Assembly (NCBI GenBank): GCA_937875035.1
Contig: CALNCF010000209.1
Coordinates: 1-11,173, forward strand
From: an uncultured Sphingobacteriaceae bacterium
GTDB taxonomy: Bacteria > Bacteroidota > Bacteroidia > Sphingobacteriales > Sphingobacteriaceae
Length of the DNA: 11,173 nt
Reading direction: 5' to 3'
A program made the position numbers and the translations under genes. Positions 1-6,587 of the stretch are shown piece by piece (position 1 is the first letter of the stretch; each line of letters begins with the position of its first letter). The notes beneath the pieces were generated by a model. That model worked only from the letters and a program-made list of their open reading frames with translations. It was not told where the DNA came from and ran no database searches.

Positions 1-411
1 GATCATGCGGGCATTTACCTGATGATCGCCGGGACCTATACGCCTACTATTCTACTGCTGTTCAGCGGCTGGCTCATGTGGACCATGATCAGCATTGTGT
101 GGGCTATTGCCGTGTTCGGTGTGATCACCAAGCTGAGCGGCAGATTGAAAAGTCATAGATTATCCCTCTCGCTGTACCTGGCTATGGGTTGGCTGATCGT
201 GCTGGTACTGAAGCAGATGTTCGAGGTGCTTCCCGGCTGGGCTTTGTTCTGGCTCTTCTTCGGAGGGTTCTTTTATACAGCCGGAGCCTATTTCTATTCC
301 CTGGATAAAAAGATAAAGCCGAATATCGGGTACCACGAGATCTGGCATGTGTTTGTGTTTGCCGGAGCCGCCTGTCATTATTACTATACCCTCAACTACC
401 TTATCCTCTAA
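1..411 (+). CDS. Hemolysin III / PAQR-family membrane protein (3' part)
   Basis: The frame is open at the window edge, so this is the C-terminal 136 residues of a longer protein. It begins in the family motif DHAGIYLMIAGTYTP and ends with GYHEIWHVFVFAGAACHYY. In the PAQR/hemolysin III (YqfA/TrhA) family these two motifs carry the conserved acidic and His residues thought to bind metal inside the membrane; His are visible at partial-protein residues 112, 116 and 126. About four to five hydrophobic segments lie between and around them, consistent with the second half of a seven-helix integral membrane protein. Bacterial members are linked to membrane homeostasis; the name 'hemolysin' is historical and does not imply a toxin. 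An internal ATG at 22 lies inside the first conserved motif and is not the real start. The gene converges on the rhodanese gene and is followed directly by a terminator hairpin. Confidence 0.88.
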   Translation, partial: DHAGIYLMIAGTYTPTILLLFSGWLMWTMISIVWAIAVFGVITKLSGRLKSHRLSLSLYLAMGWLIVLVLKQMFEVLPGWALFWLFFGGFFYTAGAYFYSLDKKIKPNIGYHEIWHVFVFAGAACHYYYTLNYLIL

Positions 412-413
412 AT

Positions 414-447
414 AAAAAAGCCGCTTATCGGTGGTAAGCGGCCTTTT
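414..447. terminator. Bidirectional intrinsic terminator
   Basis: A perfect 8-bp inverted repeat, GCCGCTTA (420-427) and TAAGCGGC (435-442), encloses a 7-base loop. It is preceded by a run of A (414-419) and followed by a short T run (444-447), so it can act on both strands. It lies between the convergent hemolysin III and rhodanese genes and can serve both. Confidence 0.85.
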
Positions 448-462
448 ACAAGGTGTGTTTTC

Positions 463-783
463 TTATTGCACTTTCAGGGAAGGATCGATTTCCGCGGCCC
501 AGGCCATAATGCCCCCTTTCAGGTTCATTAAGTTTGTATAACCCAGCTGTTGCTGCAATTGCATAATGGCTGCCGCACTGCGCGCGCCACTTCTGCAATG
601 AACCACTACCGGCTTATCCTTGCTGATCTTCTCAGCCTCGATCAATACGCCCGCCATTGGGATCAGTAGAGCGCCGATATTGCAGGTTTCGTACTCAAAG
701 GGTTCGCGTACATCGATCAACTGGAAATCCTGTTTCTCGTCGATCATCTTTTTAAGCTCCTGAACGGATATTTCTTTAATCAT
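463..783 (-). CDS. Single-domain rhodanese-like sulfurtransferase
   Basis: A 106-residue protein made of one rhodanese domain. The substrate strand reads IDVREPFEY (residues 23-31) and the active-site loop reads CRSGAR, with catalytic Cys at residue 63; the closing motif LKGGIMAW is typical of the family. The intact six-residue loop matches sulfur-transferring single-domain rhodaneses (GlpE/PspE-like) rather than phosphatase-like relatives with longer loops. There is no signal peptide, so it is cytoplasmic. The physiological sulfur donor and acceptor cannot be told from sequence. The ATG at 781-783 is well placed behind a TACCTTTG box at 800-807. It diverges from the amino acid permease gene and ends at the shared terminator. 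Confidence 0.92.
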   Translation of the reverse strand: MIKEISVQELKKMIDEKQDFQLIDVREPFEYETCNIGALLIPMAGVLIEAEKISKDKPVVVHCRSGARSAAAIMQLQQQLGYTNLMNLKGGIMAWAAEIDPSLKVQ

Positions 784-799
784 CTTTTCTGAATTTGTT

Positions 800-807
800 C
801 AAAGGTA
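800..807 (-). promoter_or_regulatory. Bacteroidota -7 box for the rhodanese gene
   Basis: On the minus strand the bases read TACCTTTG, a perfect match to the Bacteroidota -7 consensus TAnnTTTG, 16 bases before the rhodanese ATG. A TTTG lies upstream at 821-824 but only 13 bases away, shorter than the usual ~19-21, so the -33 element is uncertain. Confidence 0.5.
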
Positions 808-869
808 GAAATTTCTTCCTCAAACTTCAGCCGCCCCGGGAAGCCGGTTTCGCATTTCCTGAAAAAGAT

Positions 870-877
870 TATCTTGC
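870..877 (+). promoter_or_regulatory. Possible -7 box for the amino acid permease gene
   Basis: TATCTTGC resembles TAnnTTTG and ends 22 bases before the ATG at 900. A TTTC at 848-851 sits 18 bases upstream as a weak -33 candidate. If correct, the open frame upstream of 900 is leader or promoter, not protein. Confidence 0.35.
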
Positions 878-899
878 ATCAACTAAACTGAACAGTCCC

Positions 900-2369
900 A
901 TGTCACAACCTGAAAGCGGCTTTAAAAGAGAGCTGAGATTATTCGATGCCATTATGATCGTGGCCGGAACCATGATCGGCTCCGGTATCTTCATTGTAAG
1001 CGCTGATATAGCCCGCGCGGTGGGCTCTTCGGGTTACCTCCTGCTGATCTGGCTGCTGACCGGATTTATTACCATTGCCGGCGCCGTGAGCTACGGAGAG
1101 CTTGCCGGAATGATGCCCAAGGCCGGTGGACAGTATGTATACCTGCGGGAAGCCTACGGCAAGCTGGTGGCTTTTCTTTATGCCTGGACGCTCTTCCTGG
1201 TGATCCAGAGCGGGACCATTGCCGCGGTAGCGGTGGCCTTTGCCAAGTACACGGGGGTACTGCTCCCCGGCTTCATCAGCGAAAATATCGTAGCCTTCGA
1301 GATCGGAAGCTTTAAGGTTTCCTCGGTACAGGTGCTGGCGATCTCCAGCATCGTGTTCCTTACCTGGATCAATTCACGTGGGATCCGCAACGGTAAGATC
1401 ATCCAGAATATCTTCGGAAGCACCAAGATCCTGGCGCTCTTCGGGCTTATTATCTTCGGCCTGCTTTTCGGGATCAACGCAGATGTGGCCAGGGCTAACT
1501 TCAGCGACATGTGGAATGCAAGCTCGACTACGCTCACATCCGCAGGAACCACGGATATCGTGAACCTTATAGGCTACGGGTTGATCCCCGCGATCGGCAT
1601 TGCCATGGTAGGCTCGCTGTTCTCGAGCGATGCCTGGAATAATATCACCTTCTCCGGCGACGAGATCGTGAACCCTAAGCGCAACCTGGTATTGAGCATG
1701 GTGATCGGTACGTGCCTTGTGACCCTTATTTATATCCTCATCAATATTGTGTACCTGTTGATCCTTCCCTTAAAGGGAGATCCGAACGGGGCCGATGCGA
1801 TGGCACGGGGTATCCAGTTCGCGAGCAACGACCGGGTAGCTGCGGCAGTAGCCGAAGCCATGGGTGGGGTGAAAGCCACCATCGTGATCGCGGTACTGAT
1901 CATGATATCTACCTTCGGATGCAACAACGGCTGTATCCTGTCGGGCGCACGGGTGTATTATGCCACGGCGAAAGACGGGCTGTTCTTTCCGCAGATGTCG
2001 AAGCTGAACAGGAATGGTGTGCCGGGCGCAGCCCTGGTATTCCAGATGGTATGGGCCAGCTTGCTTTGCCTTTCCGGCTCGTACGGGAACCTGCTCGACT
2101 ATGTGATCTTCGCGGTGCTGCTGTTCTATATCCTGACCATTATCGGCATCTTTATACTTCGTAAGAAAAGGCCGGATGCGGAGCGTCCGTACAAAGCGTT
2201 CGGTTACCCGCTCATCCCTTTGCTATATATTATCCTGGCTTCTGCGGTGTGCATCGTATTGCTTATTTACAAGCCCGATTACAGCCGCCCGGGCTTCCTT
2301 ATTGTGGGGCTGGGAGTCCCCGTATATTATATTTTCAAGAACAGGTTTAAAGGTGTGAGTAAAGAATAA
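900..2369 (+). CDS. APC-superfamily amino acid permease
   Basis: A 489-residue integral membrane protein with about 12 hydrophobic helices. The first helix carries the APC signature GTMIGSGIF (residues 23-31), whose broken helix forms the substrate carboxyl/amino binding site in this superfamily. The loop RPYKAFGYPLIP (from residue ~429) before the last helices is typical of LAT-like APC transporters. It likely imports or exchanges an amino acid across the inner membrane; the substrate cannot be predicted. The frame is open back to an ATG at 795, but that would add 35 polar residues running through the divergent promoter region, and the protein from 900 (MSQPESGFKRELRLFDAIM) has normal family length, so 900 is chosen. 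It diverges from the rhodanese gene; the serine hydrolase gene follows after 48 bases on the same strand. Confidence 0.88.
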   Translation: MSQPESGFKRELRLFDAIMIVAGTMIGSGIFIVSADIARAVGSSGYLLLIWLLTGFITIAGAVSYGELAGMMPKAGGQYVYLREAYGKLVAFLYAWTLFLVIQSGTIAAVAVAFAKYTGVLLPGFISENIVAFEIGSFKVSSVQVLAISSIVFLTWINSRGIRNGKIIQNIFGSTKILALFGLIIFGLLFGINADVARANFSDMWNASSTTLTSAGTTDIVNLIGYGLIPAIGIAMVGSLFSSDAWNNITFSGDEIVNPKRNLVLSMVIGTCLVTLIYILINIVYLLILPLKGDPNGADAMARGIQFASNDRVAAAVAEAMGGVKATIVIAVLIMISTFGCNNGCILSGARVYYATAKDGLFFPQMSKLNRNGVPGAALVFQMVWASLLCLSGSYGNLLDYVIFAVLLFYILTIIGIFILRKKRPDAERPYKAFGYPLIPLLYIILASAVCIVLLIYKPDYSRPGFLIVGLGVPVYYIFKNRFKGVSKE

Positions 2370-2406
2370 ACTTTTCCACAAGTATTCCTGTCGCGGCAGG
2401 ATAAAA

Positions 2407-2414
2407 TATCTTCG
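2407..2414 (+). promoter_or_regulatory. Possible -7 box for the serine hydrolase gene
   Basis: TATCTTCG matches TAnnTTTG at all but one defined position. It ends only three bases before the ATG at 2418, so a transcript from it would have almost no leader. The nearby GC hairpin CCTG/CAGG (2387-2400) has only four Watson-Crick pairs and no T run, so it is not a convincing terminator for the permease gene. Confidence 0.35.
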
Positions 2415-2417
2415 TGG

Positions 2418-3590
2418 ATGCTTTTACGTTACCTGTTTTTCATCAGCGTTGTATTGATCTCCTGCCAGTCTTCCGAGCGTAATAAAATGCCGGAAGTTTT
2501 AGAAGAGCCTGGGGGCGCTTATGATACCCTGGCCTTCCGGAGTAAATCGAAGCAGGTCGATGCGTTCTTCCATAAGCTGCGGAACAATTACCAGTTTAAT
2601 GGCGCGGTGCTGGTGGCCAAAGGCGGGCGTATCCTTTATAAGAATGCCTTCGGATGGAACGACATCCGCCACCGGAAAGATTCCCTGCGCACCGGCGATG
2701 ATTTTGAGCTGGCTTCGGTCAGCAAGCAGTTCACCGCTGCGGGTGTGCTGAAACTGGTGCAGGACGGTAAGATCAGCCTGGACGATACGGTGCAGCGTTT
2801 CTACCCGGACTTCCCTTATAAGGGCATCACCATCCGTATGCTGCTTACCCATCGCGGAGGCCTGACCAATTACACGTATTTCTGCGACCAGGTATGTGAC
2901 CGCCGTCAGGTGGTATCCAACCAGGAGATGGTCGCGCTGCTCATACAGCATAAGCCGGCTCCTTATTTCCTGCCCGACCGTCGCCACGATTACAGCAATA
3001 CCGGTTATGCCCTGCTGGCCGCGATCATCGAAAAGGTAAGCGGCAAGAGCTATAAGCGATACATGGAAGAAGAGATCTTTATACCCGCGGGCATGAAGCA
3101 TACCTATGTGTATGACGTGAAGCAAACCAATGCCTTTACACATACGACCGGGCATAAAGCCTATGGCGAACGAACATACCCTTCGTACCTCGAAGGGGTG
3201 CTGGGCGATAAGGGGATCTACTCCAATGTGGAGGACCTGTTCCGCTGGGACCGGGCCCTGTATTCAGAATATATCCTGGAAAAAACACTGATCGATTCGG
3301 CTTTTGTACCCGGCAATAAAGAGCTGAAGAAACCCTTTAACTATGGCTTCGGCTGGCGTACCTATACATTTGATGATGGCAGGAAGCTGGTCTATCACGG
3401 AGGCTGGTGGAACGGCTTTAAGAGCTATTTCCTGCGCGACCTTGAGAGCGAGAACACCGTGATCATCCTGGCTAACTGCGAGAACAGGGGCTTTGGTAAC
3501 CTCGACGAGCTGTTCGATATCCTGTACGACCGCAAGCCCTCCAGCCTGCGGAAATTCTCAGCAAGGATCCACCACTCCCCCGGCTTTTAA
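2418..3590 (+). CDS. Lipoprotein serine hydrolase, beta-lactamase/DD-peptidase fold
   Basis: A 390-residue protein. The N-terminus is a short signal peptide ending in a lipobox (LISC, Cys16), so the mature form should be lipid-anchored outside the cytoplasmic membrane. The class C beta-lactamase/penicillin-binding fold motifs are all present: SVSK (Ser100 nucleophile, Lys103), YSN (192-194) and HGG (327-329), which replaces the KTG of true beta-lactamases. HxG in the third motif is common in esterases, D-aminopeptidases and other non-lactamase members (Pfam Beta-lactamase, PF00144). Antibiotic resistance should therefore not be assumed; substrates may be peptides, peptidoglycan fragments or esters. 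The ATG at 2418 is the only start that keeps the signal peptide. Its stop codon touches the stop codon of the convergent acetyltransferase gene, with no base between. Confidence 0.9.
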   Translation: MLLRYLFFISVVLISCQSSERNKMPEVLEEPGGAYDTLAFRSKSKQVDAFFHKLRNNYQFNGAVLVAKGGRILYKNAFGWNDIRHRKDSLRTGDDFELASVSKQFTAAGVLKLVQDGKISLDDTVQRFYPDFPYKGITIRMLLTHRGGLTNYTYFCDQVCDRRQVVSNQEMVALLIQHKPAPYFLPDRRHDYSNTGYALLAAIIEKVSGKSYKRYMEEEIFIPAGMKHTYVYDVKQTNAFTHTTGHKAYGERTYPSYLEGVLGDKGIYSNVEDLFRWDRALYSEYILEKTLIDSAFVPGNKELKKPFNYGFGWRTYTFDDGRKLVYHGGWWNGFKSYFLRDLESENTVIILANCENRGFGNLDELFDILYDRKPSSLRKFSARIHHSPGF

Positions 3591-4094
3591 CTACAGGCTC
3601 TTCTCCATCAAATAATCATTCATCCAGTATTGCCCGATCGGGATGTCCTGCTCCTCAACGATGTGGTATCCCATCCTTTCGTAAAAGAATTTCGCGGTGT
3701 TCTCCCGGTTTACATTCAGCTGGAGCGTACGGGCTCCGGCTGCCCGGGCAATGTTTTCCACCGCGTGAATAAGCTGCTGTCCGAGTTTCTTACCTTGCTG
3801 CTCGGGAAGGATATAGATCTTGTGCAGCTTGTATATGTATGGGGTATCTGCTAAGGCGCCGTAAGAAGCATAGGCCATGGGCGTTTCCTCTTCGAATAAA
3901 AGCAGGTAGGTATGACCCAGGAATGTCATTTGCTTATAGATGGATTCAGGGGTATAAATTTCCCCAAACATAAAGGCCACCTGCTCGTAGGGAATGAAAG
4001 GCTCGTAGGTGGCGAACCAGGTACGGTAAGCCAGGTCTGTAATAACCGGGATGTCTTCCGGCTCTGCCTTCCGGATGGTATGGAGATTGTTCAT
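3591..4094 (-). CDS. GNAT-family N-acetyltransferase
   Basis: A 167-residue single-domain acetyltransferase of the GCN5-related (GNAT) superfamily, which transfers acetyl from acetyl-CoA to an amine. The N-terminal strand reads IRKAEPEDIPVITDLA, the acetyl-CoA pyrophosphate-binding loop reads EQQGKKLGQQLI (R/Q-x-x-G-x-G/A type), and the C-terminal motif NVNRENTAKFFYERMGY is typical. The C-terminal stretch resembles PaiA-like polyamine acetyltransferases, but the substrate is not predictable with confidence. The open frame reaches 4187, but that start adds 31 residues overlapping the divergent lipoprotein gene. The ATG at 4092-4094 gives a normal GNAT N-terminus and is preferred. It ends back-to-back with the serine hydrolase stop. 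Confidence 0.87.
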   Translation of the reverse strand: MNNLHTIRKAEPEDIPVITDLAYRTWFATYEPFIPYEQVAFMFGEIYTPESIYKQMTFLGHTYLLLFEEETPMAYASYGALADTPYIYKLHKIYILPEQQGKKLGQQLIHAVENIARAAGARTLQLNVNRENTAKFFYERMGYHIVEEQDIPIGQYWMNDYLMEKSL

Positions 4095-4127
4095 CAGGAA
4101 CTGATTATTAGAATAGCTACACAACTT

Positions 4128-4160
4128 AAAACCTATAACAATGAAAAAACCTGACACAAA
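4128..4160 (-). promoter_or_regulatory. Candidate promoter for the acetyltransferase gene
   Basis: On the minus strand TTTG (4157-4160) is followed after 21 bases by TAGGTTTT (4128-4135), one mismatch from TAnnTTTG. Spacing and orientation fit a Bacteroidota promoter with a leader of roughly 30 bases before the ATG at 4094. The -33 element falls inside the first codons of the divergent lipoprotein gene if that starts at 4141. Confidence 0.4.
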
Positions 4161-4686
4161 AATGGCGAAAGATTTCAAAAGTATCATCGCCTTCGCTTTG
4201 GTAATGTTGGTGCTTGCTTCCTGCAGCTCTATCGAAGGACCCGATTATCAATATGTAAAAGCGCCTAAGAAAGAAGCGGCTCCGCTTCGTTACGCCAATA
4301 CGAAACAAGTCAATGCCGACCAGCCGATCCAGGCTTCCACGCAACCTGCTCAGGAGCTGAAGGTTTCCACACCTTACGAAGCTGCGGTAACACAGGCCGG
4401 CGCGGCTCCTGCTGAAACAAGGACAGCTGCGGCAGCTACTTCGAATAAAAAGATCAACCGCCAGTTCCAGAAGATGGATAAGCAGCTGGAAAAGATCGCT
4501 GCCCAGAAGGAAAGCTTCTCCGCGAAAGCCCCGGTCAATAACCCAAGCCTTCTTACCGTGCTCCTGGTTACCCTGCTGGTGCTGATCGTACTTTCGGTAG
4601 CGCCCTGGGGATTAGGTTACCTACTTTGGGTATGTTTCGTGGTATTATTGGTCATCCTGCTGCTCTACCTGCTCGGGTCACTGTAA
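4141..4686 (+). CDS. Putative lipoprotein with C-terminal two-helix membrane hairpin
   Basis: A 181-residue protein that I cannot assign to a named family. A signal peptide ends in lipobox VLASC (Cys28), predicting lipid modification. Residues ~30-100 are low-complexity and Ala/Gln/Pro/Thr-rich, probably unstructured. Residues ~101-125 (KKINRQFQKMDKQLEKIAAQKE) are charged and may form a short coiled coil. Residues ~137-153 and ~159-179 are two very hydrophobic segments separated by a short PWGLG turn, ending at the C-terminus. This resembles the layout of Bacteroidota lipoproteins carrying a YqaE/Pmp3-like hydrophobic tail, but I see no clear Pmp3 motif. An alternative ATG at 4162 also keeps a complete signal peptide. 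It diverges from the acetyltransferase and is followed by a strong terminator. Confidence 0.75.
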   Translation: MKKPDTKMAKDFKSIIAFALVMLVLASCSSIEGPDYQYVKAPKKEAAPLRYANTKQVNADQPIQASTQPAQELKVSTPYEAAVTQAGAAPAETRTAAAATSNKKINRQFQKMDKQLEKIAAQKESFSAKAPVNNPSLLTVLLVTLLVLIVLSVAPWGLGYLLWVCFVVLLVILLLYLLGSL

Positions 4687-4706
4687 AAACCATCATATAT
4701 TTTAGC

Positions 4707-4745
4707 AAAAAGGTCCCGGCTGCATATAGCTCCGGGACCTTTTTT
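4707..4745. terminator. Bidirectional intrinsic terminator
   Basis: A perfect 8-bp stem, GGTCCCGG (4712-4719) with CCGGGACC (4732-4739), flanked by five A (4707-4711) and a T run (4740-4745). It serves the lipoprotein gene (+) and the MFS gene (-), whose TAA stop overlaps the T run. Confidence 0.9.
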
Positions 4746-5988
4746 ATTCGCTCCTTAACGAAAGCTTACGCAGCTTGGGTGCCAGCCTCGAAGTGATCCC
4801 CACTACCAGTATGGTCATGCTCCCGCCAAAAATGACGGAAGGGATGAGTCCTAAAAGCTTGGCGGCAGTACCCGATTCAAAGGCGCCGATCTCATTGGAA
4901 GAGCCGATGAAGATACTGTTCACCGAAGAGACCCTGCCCCGCATATGGTCGGGCGTCATCAGCTGTACAATGGTGGTTCGTACCACCACGCTGATATTGT
5001 CGAGCGCGCCGCTCATCATCAGGAATAAAAGCGACAGGTATACATTGGTCGAAAGGGCAAAGCCGATAATGCAGAGTCCGAAGCCGGCAATGGCATACAT
5101 CAGGATCCTGCCGGCATGTTCCTTCACCGGGTTGAAGGCCAATACCACGGCCATGATACAAGCCCCGAAGGCTGGCGCCGACCGCAGGATGCCTAAGCCC
5201 TGAGGGCCTACCTTCAGTATCTCATCGGCGAAGAAAGGCAGGAGGGCTACCGCCCCTCCGAAGAACACCGCGAAGAGATCGAGCGTAAGCGCCCCTACCA
5301 TGATCTGGTTGGAGAATACGAATTTCAACCCGGCTGTTAAGCTGGCGGAAAGCTTTTCCTTGATCTCCGGCCTGATCACCGGTTTAGAGGCGATCAGCAT
5401 AAAGAAGAGCAGGGCCAGTCCAAAGAAGACTGTATTCATCAGGTAAGCGGTATTGATGCCGTGAAAGCCATAAATAAAGCCGCCCAGCGCCGGGCCCGAT
5501 ACCGCGCCGATCTCCCATACCGTACTGTTCCAGGTAGAAGAATTCGCGTATATGTTTTTAGGTACGAGCTGGCTCATCAGGGCGAACATGGAAGGGCTGA
5601 TAAAGCCCCGCGCGAGCCCGGTCAGGAAGATGAGCCCGTAAATAGGAATGGCCCCGAAACGCTCTATCAGCACCTCGCTGTTCAGCGAAAAATAGAACAG
5701 GAAAGCGGATGACAGGATGAGGGCCGTGACGGCAACACCTAATATTTTCTTGCGGCTGTAATGATCGACCACATAGCCCGCGATGAGTGCGATGAGGATA
5801 TAAGGGATCGCCTCGGTGAGCCCGATGAGCCCGAGCGACCAGGGGTCCTTGGTAAGCTCGTAGATCTGCCAGCCCACGCAAACAGCCTGGAAGTTAACGG
5901 CAATGGTAATGAACAGGCGCGCGAGAATATAAAACCGGAATTCTCTATACCGCAGGGCTGCGAAGGGGTCGTGTTTTTCTGGATTCAC
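4744..5988 (-). CDS. MFS transporter, DHA3/EntS-like
   Basis: A 414-residue, about 12-helix major facilitator. Motif A between helices 2 and 3 reads GYVVDHYSRKK (residues 71-81), and the later segment TPDHMRGRVSSVNSIFIGSSNEIGAFESG is characteristic of the DHA3/MFS_3 group that includes EntS-type exporters. Family members mostly export drugs or siderophores by proton antiport; the substrate here is unknown. The start is GTG at 5986-5988: no ATG is available near the N-terminus, and GTG shares its G with the TAG stop of the upstream gene (TAGTG), implying coupled translation. It is the last gene of a four-gene operon with ThiE-like and TPK-like proteins, so a thiamine-related or other metabolite substrate is possible but unproven. 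Confidence 0.88.
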   Translation of the reverse strand: MNPEKHDPFAALRYREFRFYILARLFITIAVNFQAVCVGWQIYELTKDPWSLGLIGLTEAIPYILIALIAGYVVDHYSRKKILGVAVTALILSSAFLFYFSLNSEVLIERFGAIPIYGLIFLTGLARGFISPSMFALMSQLVPKNIYANSSTWNSTVWEIGAVSGPALGGFIYGFHGINTAYLMNTVFFGLALLFFMLIASKPVIRPEIKEKLSASLTAGLKFVFSNQIMVGALTLDLFAVFFGGAVALLPFFADEILKVGPQGLGILRSAPAFGACIMAVVLAFNPVKEHAGRILMYAIAGFGLCIIGFALSTNVYLSLLFLMMSGALDNISVVVRTTIVQLMTPDHMRGRVSSVNSIFIGSSNEIGAFESGTAAKLLGLIPSVIFGGSMTILVVGITSRLAPKLRKLSLRSE

Positions 5989-6587
5989 TAATCTAATTTT
6001 TCGGACACTAAAATATAAGGGCCATCGCTGCGGATCGTGATGAGGCCATCCTGCGCTACGGTGTAATCAATTTTTTCTGCGGAGACATGTGTGGCCTGTA
6101 AGGGAGGATCGATCCGGGCTTCCCCCGAAAGGCTGAATTCCTGCCCTTTCATCATCCACTTTTTAAACAGCTCCTTCACCGGGTATATCTTATGGTTCTG
6201 ATCGAAGAAGATCATATTGATCTGCCCGGCATAGGCTAACAAGGTTTGTATTTCCTCCGGCTTCAGGCCCAGTATGTTCAGGGCATCGTGCTGTTTCCCG
6301 GTGATGTATCGCATGGCCTGTTCCAGCGCCTGCTCCGGGTCCAGGCGGACGAATTCGCAGGGTAGTCCGCGGGTAAGGATCGCCAGCTCTTCTTCCAGGA
6401 ATTTTTCATGGAAGATCACATCGATGCGTCCTTCCAGCGACGACAGGTAGGCAAGCGCACGTTCGTGGCACATGATCACCGGGCTCCATTCGAAGAGCTG
6501 CCCCATGAGCTCCTCCGAAAGGGAATGCTCATCCCAGATGAGTATGGAGGGTTCCTGCTTGTCTCTTACAAAATGGTGCGACGACAT
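5988..6587 (-). CDS. Diverged thiamine-pyrophosphokinase-like protein
   Basis: A 199-residue cytoplasmic protein. The opening MSSHHFVRDKQEPSILI and the overall length and C-terminal beta-rich region (from residue ~150) resemble what I recall of Bacteroidota thiamine pyrophosphokinase (TPK) family proteins, and the adjacent ThiE-like gene supports this. Canonical TPK makes thiamine diphosphate from thiamine and ATP using Asp-rich motifs (GDxDS-like, DxTD and a GGRxDH-like loop). None is recognisable: the expected places read VIFHEKFLEEE (57-67), RLDPEQALEQAM (81-92) and LNILGLKPEEIQ (103-114). It is therefore probably non-catalytic or altered, perhaps a ligand-binding relative. The ATG overlaps the ThiE-like TAA stop by one base (TAATG), and its TAG overlaps the MFS GTG by one base. 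Assignment rests on pattern recall and context, so treat it as tentative. Confidence 0.55.
   Translation of the reverse strand: MSSHHFVRDKQEPSILIWDEHSLSEELMGQLFEWSPVIMCHERALAYLSSLEGRIDVIFHEKFLEEELAILTRGLPCEFVRLDPEQALEQAMRYITGKQHDALNILGLKPEEIQTLLAYAGQINMIFFDQNHKIYPVKELFKKWMMKGQEFSLSGEARIDPPLQATHVSAEKIDYTVAQDGLITIRSDGPYILVSEKLD

Noticed and set aside
795..899. 35-codon N-terminal extension of the amino acid permease
   Set aside because: It overlaps the divergent promoter boxes, is not membrane-like, and the ATG at 900 gives a normal APC N-terminus.
2387..2400. Terminator hairpin after the permease gene
   Set aside because: The stem has four Watson-Crick pairs plus wobbles and no following T run.
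2499..3155. Long antisense open frame (218 codons) opposite the serine hydrolase gene
   Set aside because: It mirrors the codon bias of a well-supported gene with all catalytic motifs; the antisense protein has no recognisable motif or promoter.
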